Source: Smallanthus sonchifolius (lineage: Eukaryota; Streptophyta; Magnoliopsida; Asterales; Asteraceae). Taken from it: 64,000 nt of DNA. The notes under the pieces were generated by a model, which saw only the letters and a list, made by a program, of their open reading frames with translations, was not told the origin of the DNA and searched no databases. The position numbers were made by a program, and so were the translations under genes. Location: NCBI GenBank assembly GCA_023525975.1, contig JAKNSE010000037.1, positions 2,214,501-2,278,500 of the forward strand. The letters run 5' to 3'. Below, in pieces: positions 23,255-35,745 of the stretch; position 1 is the stretch's first letter, and the number at the start of each line of letters is the position of its first letter.

Positions 23255-26200
23255 GAAGACTTAGATTATTTTTCAACCCGAACTTGGTAAGGTGACTTGC
23301 CTCTCTAGTCGCTGCTGTAAGACTTAGATTATTTTTCAACCCGAACTTGGTAAGGTGACTTGCCTCTCTAGTCGCGGCTGGAAGACTTAGATTATTTTTC
23401 AACCTGAACTTGGTCAGCTGACTCGTCTGTCCAGTCGCGGCTGGAAGACTGATCGTGGTGTCAAGGTCAATCAAAAACATTTATAAAAACTACTCCTGGA
23501 GAATGCTATTTAAATTAAAACTATTCAAGGAATACTAAAGTTTAAAACTTTATTAATTAAACTGATGCAGATGACAAAAAGCAACGAACTTTGATTTTAG
23601 AAAACTATTGGATAAAAACGACCACTCCGGGTTTCAGATTCAGCAACACACACGGACAATTTTAGTTTCAAATCAGATCAGAGATTACGTAGACATAATC
23701 TTGTTTAACTGTTTAACCCAATCACACAATATCAAACTTAATCACAAAACCAAATTATTCCCGATGCAAGAAAACCAAGAAACGATAATAGATGTGATAA
23801 ATCAAACACATGCAACTATTCATAAATCAAACACATAATTGAATTCAAAGAACTTAACGGGTTCACAAAACTCAATCCAAACTGATCATCAACTAAAGTC
23901 ATACGAATACATGTATAAATCGTTCACCCGGAGGGATCACGAAGACCTTAGCCGCTCATGATTGTAACAAACATCCTAATAATTAATCTAGAACTTACAA
24001 GCATTGAAAAACAAGAACAATTGGCGAAACAAAGCTTGAAATCGCCTTAGAACTCCTCTGGGATGGCTAGAAAGAAAGTAATTCGATAATGGGAGTCCAC
24101 GTGGGTTTATAATTGGAACTAGGTTAAATTTGTCGTAAAACCCTTTCTTCGCGTGTCGCCAAACTTTCTGGCCGGTCCTTCGCGTGGCGCGAAGGCCAAA
24201 ATCATCGCGGGCACTTTTCTTTCGCTCGCGTACCGCGAGAAACTCCACCCTAAAACTCAGGTTTTTGACTTTTTACTTTGACTTTGACTTTCCTTGACTT
24301 CCCGAGCTTTGTACCTTCTTATCTACGACTCGTAAGATCCCGTTCTTTAGCACAATTAACCTGTAACACATTAAACTACAAGACACACGTAAAACCGACT
24401 CGATAAACACAACTAAACTATTAAAATACACAAAAACGGACACTTATACATGGGATATTTGACGCTACATCAAAGACTTAGATTATTTTTCAACCTAAAC
24501 TTGGTCTGCTGACTCGTCTGTCTAGTCGCGGCTGGAAGACTTAGATTATTTTTCAACCAGAACTTGTCAGCCGACTCGTCTGTCGAGTCTCGACCGGAAG
24601 ACTTAGATTATTTTTCAACTGAACTTGGTTTGCTGACTCATCTGTCCAGTCGTGGCCGGAAGACTTAGATTATTTTTCAACTGAACTTGGTCAGGCGACT
24701 CGTCTGTCCAGTCACTGCTCGAAGACTTGGATTATTTTTTAACTAAACTTGGTCAGCCGACTCGTCTGTTCAGTCGCTGTTGGAAAACTTAGATTATTTT
24801 TCAACTGAACTTGGTTTGCTGACTCGTCTGTCCAGTCGCGGCAGGAAGACTTACATTGTTTTTCAACTGAACTTGGTCATCCGACTCGTCTGTCCAGTCG
24901 TGGCCGGAAGAATTAGATTATTTTTCAACTGAACTTGGTCAGCCGACTCGTCTGTCCAGCCGCTGCCGGAAGACTTAGATTATTTTTCAACTGAACTTGG
25001 TCAGCCGACTCGTTTGTCCAGTTACTGCCGGAAGACTTCGATTATTTTTCAACTGAACTTGCTCAGCCGACTTTTTCAACTGGACTTGGTCAGCCGACTC
25101 GTCTGTCCAGTCGTGGCGGGAAGCATTAGATTATTTTGCAACTGAACTTGGTCATCCGACTCGTCTGTCCGGTCGCGGCCGGAAGACTTAGATTATTTTT
25201 CAACTGAACTTGGTCAGCCGACTAGTCTGTCCAGTCGCGGCCGAAAGACTTGGATTATTTTTCAACTAAACTTGGTCAGTCGACTCTTCTGTAAAGTCGC
25301 TGCTCGAAGACTTAGATTATTTTTCAACTGAACTTGGTTAGCCGACTTGTCTGTCCAGTCACGGCTGGAAGACTTAGATTATTTTTCAACTGAACTTGGT
25401 CATCCGACTCGTCTGTCGAGTCGCGGCCGGAAGAGTTAGATTATTTTTCAACTGAACTTGGTCAGCCGACTCGTCTGTCCAATCGCGGCCGGATGCCTTG
25501 GATTATTTTTCAATTGAACTTGGTCAGCTGACTCGTCTGTCCGGTCACGGCCGGAAGACTTGGATTATTTTTCAACTGAACTTGGTCAGCCAACTCGTCT
25601 GTCCAGTCGCGGCCGAAAAACTTGGATTATTTTTCAACTGAACTTGGTCAGTCGACTTGTCTGTCGAGTCACGGCTATAAGACTTAGATTATTTTTCAAC
25701 TGAACTTGGTCAGCCGACTCGTTTGTCCAGTCCCGGCCGGAAGACTTGGATTATTTTCAACTGAACTTGGTCAGCCGACTCGTCTGTCGAGTCACGGCAG
25801 TAAGACTTAGATTATTTTTCAACTGAACTTGGTCAGCCGACTCGTCTGTCTAGTCGCGGCTGGAAGACTTGGATTATTTTTCAACTAAACTTGGTCAGTC
25901 GACTCGTCTGTCGAGTCGCGGCCGGAAGAGTTCGATTATTTTTCTACTGAACTTGGTCAGCCGACTCGTCTGTCCAGTCGAGGCTGTAAGACTTAGATTA
26001 TTTTTCAACTGAACTTGGTCAGCCGGCTCGTCTATCCAGTCGCGGCTGGAAGCCTTGGATTATTTTTCAACTGAACTTGGTGTCTGTCCAGTCGCGGTTG
26101 GAAGACTTGGATTATTTTTCAACTGAACTTGGTCAGCCGACTCGTCTATCCAGTCGCGGCCAAAAGACTTGGATTATTTTTCAACTGAACTTGGTCAGCC

Positions 26201-26640
26201 GACTCGTCTGTCCAGTCGTGGCTGGAAGACTTGGATTATTTTTCAACTGAACTTGGTCAGCCGAGTCGTCTGTCGAGTCGCAGCTGTAAGACTTAGATTA
26301 TTTTTCAACTGAAATTGGTCGGCCGAGTCGTCTGTCCAGTCGCGGCTGGAAAACTTGGATTATTTTTCAACTGAACTTGGTCAGCCGACTCGTCTGTCGA
26401 GTCGCGGCTCGAAGACTTAGATTATTTTTCTACTGAACTTGGTCAGCCGACTCGTCTGTCGAGTCGCGGCCGGAAGACTTAGATTTATTTTCAACTGAAC
26501 TTGGTAAGCCGACTCGTCTGTCCAGTCACGGCTGGAAGACTTACATTACTTTTCAACTGAACTTGGTCAGCTGACTTGTCTGTCCAATCGCGGCTTGAAG
26601 ACTTAGATTATTTTTCAACCAGATCGTGGTCAGGTGACTT
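23255..26640 (-). repeat. 62-bp tandem array in the Tat 3' untranslated region (about 38 units)
   Basis: The unit starts gaagacttagattatttttc and later contains ggtcagccgactcgtctgtc. About 3 units precede and 35 follow the solo LTR at 23450-24472. Units differ by point changes, with a few truncated ones (near 25070 and 26080). The array lies between the gag-protease region and the polypurine tract. Tat/Ogre elements are known for hypervariable tandem repeats in this position, which can seed satellites. Confidence 0.92.
23450..24472 (-). mobile_element. Athila-type solo LTR inside the tandem array (1023 bp)
   Basis: Ends TGATCGTGG…CTACATCA with a perfect AAGAC duplication (23445-23449, 24473-24477), taken from a repeat unit. 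On the minus strand it ends …TTGACACCACGATCA, homologous to the LTR ends of A, B and C. It carries CpG dyads at about 24147-24240 (ccttcgcg…cgcgaagg). Confidence 0.88.
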
Positions 26641-26862
26641 TTGGGTTTGTTGTCGTTGTGGTTACGACAATGGGTATGAAATAACAAAATGTGAATGCAA
26701 TCTCTGTTTCAAAATTGATTACAATGGTTTCTTGCGTGTTGATTACTTATAGCACTTTCGGAGATAGACTCCGTTACATTTTCGTGGTACATCTATCCCA
26801 TCCAAACGTGTTACCTTATCAGCTCCGCCATATCCCTTAGTACCCCCCACCATGTCTTAGGG
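26641..26862 (-). other. Tat spacer between gag-protease and the tandem array
   Basis: No ORF or motif. It occupies the position where RT and integrase would be expected in a full Tat element. Confidence 0.5.
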
Positions 26863-28126
26863 TTACTTTAGCTTCTTTGTTATCCCCTCCAACTGACTTC
26901 TGATGGTGATTTTTTCTTCCAAGAATGTATCTTTATGTATCCATTCCTCTTGCATCGTATTGTGTTGCTCATCTGTCTTGCTTGAAGCATCTAGCGCTAT
27001 AGCTTTTATGCTTTTACATTGCTTACATGAGAATAGAGTTACCACATGGTCTGGGTTGGGAATTTGATTGTCGCGTGAACGGTAGATATGACTGCTCCAA
27101 GTGTACATAAACCTGGCCTTCCCAAAATTACGTTGTGGCTTGACTTAGAGCGCACTATGAGGAAGGTCATTGGAATCGTACGACTTCCCGTTTCGTTCCC
27201 CATTGTTACCTGAAGTTGTATTTTGCCCAGCGGCTGCACAACTTCTCCGGAAAAGGTTGTTAGTCGGTGGACTTGTGTGACGAGGCCTTTCCGTACTTCT
27301 TCATCTAGTTGCATGAAGCAACGTTCATACATGATTTCGGATGCACTTCCGGTATCAACATAAACCCTCCGTACCTGATGACCGGCAATGTCAGCAGTTA
27401 CATGCAGCGCGCCACTAGCAAAATCTCCACCTCTAATCAAAGGGAAATTGATTTCTTGCTCCATCCACGATTCCATGTGGTCATTATATCGTTTCATGCC
27501 TGCACTACTTGATGGTTGGTTTACCATTAAGATCTCCTTTCTCTTTCCGCCTGCCTGAGGTGTTGCGTTAAGCTCCTTCAACAGGTGTGATAGTTTACCT
27601 GTTTTTATTGCTGATTCGATTTGTCTTTTCAGGGAGAAACATTCATCAATGGTGTGCCCATTATCTTTGTGAAATTCACAATACTTGTCGGTGGCCTTCT
27701 TAGGGCCTGGTCTCATTGGTGCCAGTTTCACAAAGTTGACGTTCTCGATTGCTAGAATTTCACTTGGTGTTTTGTTTAGTGGTGGAAGACTAACCGTTGG
27801 TCCGCCGACGTGTCCTTGTGGTGTTGAAAACTGAGAGGGTGCCACGTTCCTTTGTTGAAAACACGGTTGAGAATGTGGTTTATCCCACATCTTTGGGGGT
27901 CCTTGTTTCCTTGTGTTTTCCCAATTTAACGGCTTCTTTTGTGTGCGGTCTTTCAGTTGGTTGCTCACTTTTCTTCCTCGTACAAACGCCTTTGCTCTCT
28001 CTAGCATTTCTTCCACCGTTTTTGGACGGTTTTCATGGAATCTTTTCACCAATTGCTCGCTCCGAACACCGTAAATAAACGTTGAGATGCGTATATCTTC
28101 TCCAACTCCTTTGACTTGCATGCTCT
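26863..28126 (-). pseudogene. Tat gag C-terminus and protease
   Basis: The frame continues gag from 43785 after removal of element B. It encodes the end of the capsid-like region (STFIYGVRSEQLVKRF), a zinc-knuckle-like segment around KYCEFHKDNGHTIDEC, and a retropepsin-like domain with VYVDTGSASEI as active site and HNVILGRPGL near its end. A frameshift near 27060 moves the protein into another frame, which continues to about 26863. There is no RT downstream. The first residues come from element B's LTR and are not Tat. Confidence 0.85.
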
Positions 28127-29182
28127 TGATTTCGGTGTCAAGGTCAATCAAAAATATTTATAAAAACTACTACTTATCTACCTTGTACTGTAGATAGGGA
28201 AGTAGGGTTGTCGAATCCACAGGGAATCAGTGGAAAGTTAAATTGCTTAGATTAGTAACTAGAATGAAAACACATAGATCAAATAAAGATGTAACTCCCT
28301 CCAAACTTTCGGTTCTAGGTTTAGGTAAAATTCAGTTATTCCATGGACACCACATAGACATAGTGTTGGAAAATTAGTTGAAACAGTAATTGAAGACATA
28401 TTCTTTGTTAGGAAACCTATACCACTAGTTTCGTCACAAACTAGTATAATTCATTCACCCAATTTATGAATACCAAGTTACCCCCTTTAGTCACCCAACC
28501 CTGCTACTAGATTTTGTCATTAACCGAACACAGATGTAAAGCAAGCAAACACAAAGCATAATCATAAACTGTTTAAATCAACTAATACTTTAATCTCTCA
28601 AGTTATTTTCAGAAACTAACAAGATCCAAATATGAATAAACTGAATCAAATACAAAAACCTATACGAACCATCCGCCGGGAGGAAGCCACACGCAGCTTA
28701 GCCACGCATGTTTGTCAGGCACACGAGCATAGCTTCAATAGTTGATCCGGAATGACCTCTGCCTCTGAAAATCGCCCCTAGTTGCTCCAAATTAGTCTGA
28801 TTGAAAGTTATTTTCGAAACCCTAAAAATCATCCTTTAAATATAGCCAAAAATATCAAAATCCCGACTTTGCAGCGTCGCGGGCGTATCATACGCTGGTA
28901 CCTATACGCAGCCCAAATACCAAATACGCTGCTTTTCCTCTGCCTACGCTGCCCAATACGCTGGACCAAATACGCTGCTCCTTGAAATTGACTTTTTGAC
29001 ATTTACGCCCCCTGTACTTTCGTGCCTTCTCAATTATGCTTCATTATCCGCTCAATTAGCACTCTAAACCTGTAATAGACACAAATAGAAATACCAACGT
29101 AAATCCGACTCAAAGTACAAGACAAAACAGATAAAACTATACAAAACCGTCTCTTACACACGGGATATTTGACCCTACATCA
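28127..29182 (-). repeat. Athila B 3' LTR (1056 bp)
   Basis: Minus strand TGATGTAGGGTC…TTGACACCGAAATCA. It matches 42955-43779 and, more distantly, the LTRs of element A. It contains gcgtat-c-atacgc (28883-28895) and several tacgctg motifs nearby. Confidence 0.88.
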
Positions 29183-29204
29183 CATCCCCACACTTGACCT
29201 TTTT
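29183..29204 (-). other. Athila B polypurine tract
   Basis: Minus strand GGTCAAGTGTGGGGATG abuts the LTR start TGATGTAGGG. Upstream, across the Tekay insertion, are the arms CTTTTTCG and CGAAAAAG around GGG (the left arm continues at 39941), so the insertion split a perfect 8-bp hairpin. Confidence 0.75.
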
Positions 29205-32200
29205 TGTCACGCTCGTAACATAGGACAGTTATCTAACGAGAGTAGTACCTCCAACAGATATGTTCCCCGGTAAGAGCGACGGGTCTATGAGAGATTTATA
29301 CACCGCTCTTTCCTAGACAGAACACTCCGTTTGTCAGATAACTACATACTGGTCAGAAGGTTGGCTTCTAGTTACTCTGACGTTGATATCAAAAACACAC
29401 AGCGAAAGACTAAATCATAACTTCTATTAATATCTAAACATTGTTTGCATCATGTTTAACAAAAGTTATATCATCTGTTCCTAACAAGGAACAAGTCATT
29501 CGGGGCTTATAGTTCCTGGCATGCCCATCATCTGGATCGTTCATCATTTCATTCTAGTCCTGGAATGCCATGTCTAATGACTACCTGTGATGTGGTCAAA
29601 AACATTTGAAAAACATGGGTCAGCATAAAGCTGGAGGATTCATAAACTAAAATAGTTTATTAAAATGACCCGCTAAAGTATCTTGAACACATTCATGGGC
29701 TTCAACACCCAATTTTATAGATAACTATGAATAACCATTCAGTCTATATATAACCAAAGACCGTTCCACGGGTCCTGTCCAACATGCCGTTCCACGGGCA
29801 AGTGAAATACAATGAGCGCTTAGAATACGTTATATATAAACAATCGGTACAATCGTTTCAAGATACTCAAAATGTTTTCATAAATCAATCATGCCAGACA
29901 AGGTCATGATTGGGTTCATGCATCACAGTTTAAGAACTCACCTCGGCAGTATTTCGGCTTAATAATCAATTATTTGGTATACACCTCGGGCAGAGTTCCT
30001 AGATATGTAAGTACATTACTTAATTATACAAATCTAGCTTAATGATTCATAATCAAAGCTTAATGGGAGGCCGGAATCCTACCTCAACACTATCTACGGT
30101 AATTTGGAGTCGAAATGTTGGAAACCGGATTCTCGTACGCGAACCGGGGCTCGGGATCGGAACAGCAAAGAGTGTGTGTGTGTGTGTGTGTGTATTTGAG
30201 TGTGTTTAGTGTGTGTAGAAGGCTGAGATCGATCATCTATTTATAGGGTGAAAGTGGGACCCGTAGCGGACCGCTACGCTTGGTGGTGGCTGTCACACCC
30301 CAAACGACGGCGGATTATACGTCGGGGCGGACGCGGTTGTTCAAAAGCACAAGGTTGACTAATAAAATTGAAGTATTCCATTAATAGATTTAAAGATTTA
30401 ACATAAGGAAAAAAATAACATATTGTTCAACAACATAATGATAACATAAGTTTAAATTGATAGATAATCTAGATCCAAGCATCCTATGTGTTCACAAGAT
30501 AAGCCTCAAACTTGAGCACCTGAAACATGTTAAGTAAACTGTCAACTAAAAATAGTTGGTGGGATACAAAGGTTTTTGACACCGTTTAACAAAGTCTTTA
30601 AAAGTTTTACAATTCACTATGTTAATGCATCTAAGTATAAATATGCGAACAAGCAAGTTAAACATTGTGCATTTCAAACCTCCAACCAAGTTTAGGCATA
30701 ACCCAAGGGTTACCCTTAAAAGTTTAAGTTTAAATCCAGCAACAATCACCATGGGCTCCCCCCAAAGGGTGAATCAATCTAGGTGGATTGGTCAAATACA
30801 ATAGATCTATCATTGTCACTGTAGGCTCGGCCAAAGTTAATGAACATGCTAGTTTTAAGTTTAATTTAAGCATGCAAGTCTCAAAAGCGTATAACACATA
30901 GAAAGCATATAAGAATAGTTGAGTTTGAATTGTATAAGTGTAAAAGTTTGATACATGTTCCACCCCAAGTTTATAAATAAAAAAAAAACAAAAAGGGGCT
31001 AAGTATACTCACATGGAAATGATGCAAGAGTGTCCAACAAAGATTGAATGTAGTGAAGCTTCGAGAAAAGATATCCTCACAACAAGCCTAAATGATAAGT
31101 CTAAAGTTTAAGGTTTGGTTCTAAAACCTATGACAAGGATCCAAGATTAAAAATGGACTAGGGTTTCATATGGAAAGTGGGGATGATTATGTTATTTATA
31201 AGATTAGATAAATCTTTAAATAAAGTTTTGAATAGACGACACAAGTCTTGAAGTATTCAAGTTTATTAAGTTTATAGTCCAAGTAATTATTAATTAAAAT
31301 ACTTATTTGAAAAGCTTTACAATTATTAGTTACACAAGATAATTAATAATAAATTTAAAATAATTTTCTAAGCATTTTTATAAGCGCGGATGACACATTA
31401 TTTAACTAAGAAATAAATGAGTGTTAAGGATAGTTTATAAAAGAATGAATAATAATTATTGAGGATAAATAATAATTACCTAACGAATAAATAATTATTA
31501 AGTATGATAGATAATTATCAAACGGTTAGATAACTATTTAAAATAAATCATAGTTTATCTAAAAGAATTATTATTAAGGATTAAATAACAATTATTCAAA
31601 TGAATAAACAATTATTAAGTCTAACTAATAATTATCTAAGAAAGTTTGAAAAAAAAAACATAATCAATTATCTAAAGTGTTTAGGCATTAATATAACTTG
31701 TGAATATTCTAATAATATTTAGAAGGTTTGTTTAAAGGTTTTAAATAAATAAACCACAATATAAGTGTATAACAATGGTTTCTTGTTAATTACAGATGTA
31801 TAATTATTTTACATATGTTATGTTCTATGTTCTATTTATTAATGTCTTAAAGTTTTTATAAAGTTTTTTTTTTTTAAGTTTATACATATTCAAAACTTTT
31901 AAATAGATAAAAGAGTATTTATTATTTTTTTTTGTTTAAAATATTTTAAAGTCTAAATATAATTTTGTTTATTCCAGAAAATAAATACAAACATATTTTC
32001 TAATTCTACAAAATGTTTCATGTTCATTTTATAGGTTTTATAAAAGTTCTTAGCATTTTTATAATTTTTATGGATTACAACTAATTATTAAAGATTTAAA
32101 AAGTTTAAACAAGTTTAATTAGATTAAAAATGTTCCAGAATATGAAAGTGTAACTAAAAATCAGTTTTAGATTTATAAGAGTGTCACCGATTTTATAAAA

Positions 32201-32269
32201 ATAATTGGGATTTTTAAAAATGATTTTAAAAGCATAAAAAAATAAAAGTTCCAAAACTCAGGCCGCCCG

Positions 32270-32324
32270 GATTCGAACCCGCGCCGCCTGAGCCCACACA
32301 CATGCGCACAAACCACCCGACTAC
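32270..32324 (-). other. tRNA-like module in family S copy 2
   Basis: B-box-like GGGTTCGAATC (32280-32270) and A-box-like GTAGTCGGGTGG (32324-32313), in the same orientation and at a similar place as the modules at 12285-12500. Not a complete tRNA. Confidence 0.45.
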
Positions 32325-32435
32325 GGGCTTCGTTGTGTTTCAACCTGGAAAATCAAATACTTAAACCTATTCCCAAATCAACCCCCAAATCCGTATGAAC
32401 CCTAGAATTTAAAACCCTAAATACGAATCGATTTA

Positions 32436-32463
32436 CCCTCTGTCAATATAAATTGATAGAGGG
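32436..32463. other. Conserved hairpin in family S LTR (copy 2)
   Basis: ccctctgtcaat (32436-32447) pairs with attgatagaggg (32452-32463) with one G-T pair, followed by ctttcga as in copy 1. Confidence 0.7.
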
Positions 32464-33664
32464 CTTTCGATCTATGAACGAAAACGATGATAATGGTCTT
32501 AAGAGTTACCTGAATACGTAACGAATTGAGGGAGAACGGTTTGAGTTCGATATCAGATGTCCAAGGATTCGAACGAGCGAATGCAGGTACGAATCGATGC
32601 AATTGATAGTTGAGGGAGTTAGTGTGTGGTGTCGTTCAAGTGTTACAACCGGTATTTATAATCAATTTCAGGTTTTAATGCGCGATTAGTTGGGGGTTTA
32701 CGGTTGAGCTTAAATGGTTTAAAATCCGGCATTACGCGTGTTTACAGTTGGAACTTCGCATTGATTCACCTCGGGGTAGGATCACATGCGCGAAAGAAAG
32801 CCCGAGGTGCAAGGTATTTGACCGGGATTGCGTTTTCGAATAAAAGAAGGTGAAAACCGTCCATGGGAAGGCTCGAACTCGGGACCGGTTGAGTCTCTGG
32901 ATGTTTGAGTTAATTACACAGCAGTCCCCAAAGTTTCAAGCCTTTATCATTTTATGCCCAAACTTATGTTTTAGTTTTAAACGAGTTTCGGGAATTGACA
33001 GATTAGTCCCTGGAATTATAAATATGTTCTATCTTTATAAGTTTTATAATTTATAGGTTCATTAATTTACAAGTTTAAGTATTTACAATTTAGTAAGTTT
33101 ATTATTTACACAATAATAAATATAAGCTTATAAAGTTTTCATCTATTTTGTAGAATAGATATATACACATATATTTAGGTATATATATATGAGTCTATTT
33201 GTATTTATTATTTTAGAAATTAGCTTTAATAAGAATCAAGTTTAATAACACGGGTAAGGATTAGGAAATGATACGTTCATTAGAATCTGAAATAGGTGGG
33301 TTACAAGGGATTTAAAATTTATAATCGGAATTGATACATCGGAAAAACCCTGGATATTACAGTGGCGGTGTAACTGGATTGGGGCACACGTAGCGGACCG
33401 TTACAGTCTGGCTTAGCGGTCCGCCACCCCTTCCACGCGTCAGATCCCAATCGGTGAGTCATAAAGACACGTGTCAGCTCCCGAGGATTTCCTTAGTCTG
33501 AACGTAGCAGACCGCTAAGGTCTTGGCTAGCGGTCCGCTACCCCTTGATTTTCAGAATTTTCATTTTAAGTCCCTGGACTTTTATTATTCACATATCCAA
33601 CCATCAACTTTAAAAATTGGCAATTTTGGTCCTTTCATTTTCTAAGAAATTTAGGGATGTTACA

Positions 33665-33680
33665 AATCTCCCATCCTTTA
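33665..33680 (-). other. Tekay polypurine tract
   Basis: Minus strand AAAGGATGGGAGATT lies directly against LTR start TGTAACATCC. Confidence 0.8.
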
Positions 33681-33705
33681 AGAAATTTCGTCCTCGAAAT
33701 TAAGA

Positions 33706-35016
33706 TGTGAATATATGAGGGTAATTGACTTTCATCTGTTCCTCTAACTCCCAATTCTTGTCGGTTCCAATCCGACCTTGCCACTATACCAATACCATTG
33801 GTATTACTTTCTTTCTTAACTTCCGTTCTTGGGTATCTAGGATCTTGATTGGTTATTCAGTAAAGTGAAGTTTGTCGTCTACGTGCACATCGTCTAGAGT
33901 AATAACCTGAGTTGGATCAGCTAAACATTTACGTAAACATGATACGTGAAATGTATTATGAATCCCTTGTAAGACTTCGGGTAGATCTAACTTATAGGCT
34001 ACTGCTCCGATTCTTTCGATGATTTTGTAAGGTCCGATGTACCTTGGTCCTAACTTTCCTCGTTTCCTGAACCGTACCACACCTTTCCAAGGTGTAACCT
34101 TTAACATCACATAATCCCCAACTTGGATTTCTAACGGTCGACGTCGTTTGTCAGCATAACTTTTCTGACGATCTTGAGCAGCTTTTAATCTTTGTTTAAT
34201 CTGGATTATCTTATCTGTTGTTTCCTGTATAACTTCTGGTCCAGTTAATTGACTATCTCCTATTTCAGTCCAATAGACAGGAGTTCTGCACTTTCTTCCA
34301 TATAGTGCTTCGAATGGTGCAGCTTTGATACTTAAGTGGTAACTGTTGTTATAGGAGAATTCGATTAACGGAAGGTGATTATCCCAATTACCTCCGAAAT
34401 TTATAACACAGGCTCTTAGCATATCTTCCAGAGTTTGAATTTTACGTTCACTCTGTCCGTCAGTCTTAGGATGATATGCAGTACTCATGGTAAGTCGAGT
34501 TCCCAACTCTTTCTGAAAACTCATCCAGAATCTCGATATGAACCGACTGTCCCTATCAGAAAAAATAGACAGTGGTATGCCATGGTGGCTCACAATTTCA
34601 TTGATATAGATTCTAGCTAACTTATCCATATAGGTTTCATGGATGGGTATAAAATGGGCTGACTTGGTCAGTCTATCGACCACGACCCATATTGCATTAT
34701 GTCCTTTCTGAGTTCTGGGTACCTTAGTAATAAAGTCCATTGTAATACGATCCCATTTCGAGAAAGGTAATTCTATTTGTTGCAATTGACCTGCCAGTTT
34801 CTGATGCTCAATCTTAACTTGAAGGCAAGTCAAGCATTTGTCTATGTACTGGGCTATTGATCTCTTCATGTTAGGCCACCAGTAATGAGTTTTCAGATCT
34901 TTGTACATCTTGTTCGCACCAGGATGCATGGAATATCTTGATTTGTGTGCTTCATCTAGTATCTTTTCTTGAATATTTCCAAACTTAGGAATCCAGATTC
35001 TTTGTTCGAATCTCAT
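33706..35016 (-). pseudogene. Tekay integrase with C-terminal chromodomain
   Basis: The HHCC zinc domain ends in KCLTCLQVK. The DDE core shows MDFITKVP (first Asp), IFSDRDSRF (second Asp) and DGQSERKIQ (Glu). The GPY/F module reads GPRYIGPYKIIERIG. The frame ends at a TAA in HFTE-stop. Past that stop the same frame spells a chromodomain (KILDTQERKLRKKVIP… and EEQMKVNYPHIF) with one more stop, ending at about 33706. Integrase inserts the cDNA; the chromodomain is thought to guide it to particular chromatin. The catalytic triad is intact but the gene is broken. Confidence 0.93.
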
Positions 35017-35028
35017 GATTCCGTTATC

Positions 35029-35745
35029 TCATCTGGATAGTAATTTCTGTTTCCCAACCATACGTTCTTTCTTGATGTTTTCTTCTTCTAATGCTTTTGG
35101 TTGGATTTCGTTAATCTGCTCCATTAAGTCTAACTTTTGATCTAATCGTAGTGCTTTTACTTTAATCGGTTGGCTTCGTTCTTTCTGACTTAAAGCATCT
35201 GCAACTACATTAGCCTTCCCTGGATGGTACTTTATTTCAAAATAATAATCGTTGATGAGTTCCATCCACCTCCTTTGCCTCATATTTAAATCTTTCTGAT
35301 TAAAAATATGTTGAAGGCTTTTATGGTCTGAATATATTACGCATTTATTACCATACAGATAGTGTCTCCAAATTTTTAGAGCAAACACTATGGCACCAAG
35401 TTCAAGATCATGCGTAGTATAGTTCTTCTCGTGAACTTTAAGTTGGCGTGATGTGTAGGCAATAACCTTGTCTCGCTGCATAAACACACAACCCAGACCA
35501 GTTCAGGAAGCGTCACAATAGATGACAAAATCATCGTTCCCTTCAGGTAAGGCTAAGATTGGTGCATGACTAAGCTTATCCTTGAGAATGTTGAAAGCTT
35601 CTTCCTGTTTTATGCTCCATTCAAACTTTGTTGCTTTCTGAGTTAAAGCAGTTAAAGGTGTAGCAATCTTGGAGAAGTCCTTAATGAATCTTCTGTAGTA
35701 ACCGGCTAGTCCAAGAAAGATTCTAATCTCTGTCGGAGTCTTTGG
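35029..35745 (-). pseudogene. Tekay RNaseH region
   Basis: It continues pol after a one-base frameshift near 35745, with a TGA inside DAS-stop-TGLG near 35500. It contains AYTSRQLKVHEKNYTTHDLE and YSDHKSLQHIF, typical Ty3/gypsy RNaseH blocks, then KYHPGKANVVADALS. It degrades the RNA strand during reverse transcription. A further stop separates it from integrase near 35020. Confidence 0.9.

Larger units (their letters stand above)
30291..33361 (-). mobile_element. 3.07 kb LTR-like insertion (family S, copy 2)
   Basis: TGTCACACCCC…GGATATTACA has a perfect GTGGC duplication (30286-30290, 33362-33366). The uninterrupted site is at 39610 in the partner LTR. It shares ends, the hairpin at 32436-32463 and a tRNA-like module with the element at 10767-13595. 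A long AT-rich middle (31180-32250) has no ORF of note. Probably a solo LTR. Confidence 0.75.
29205..33664 (-). repeat. Tekay 3' LTR, split by a family S insertion
   Basis: 29205-30290 plus 33367-33664 (about 1384 bp) match the 1412-bp 5' LTR. Roughly 15 differences can be counted in the first 180 bases, so the insertion is not recent. A GT microsatellite at 30172-30193 is longer than in the partner LTR. Palindrome gtagcgg-a-ccgctac lies at about 30263-30277. Confidence 0.92.

Noticed and set aside
23255..26640. Regular 62-bp repeats resembling a CRISPR array
   Set aside because: Units are contiguous with no unique spacers, and lie inside a plant Tat retrotransposon; there are no cas genes.
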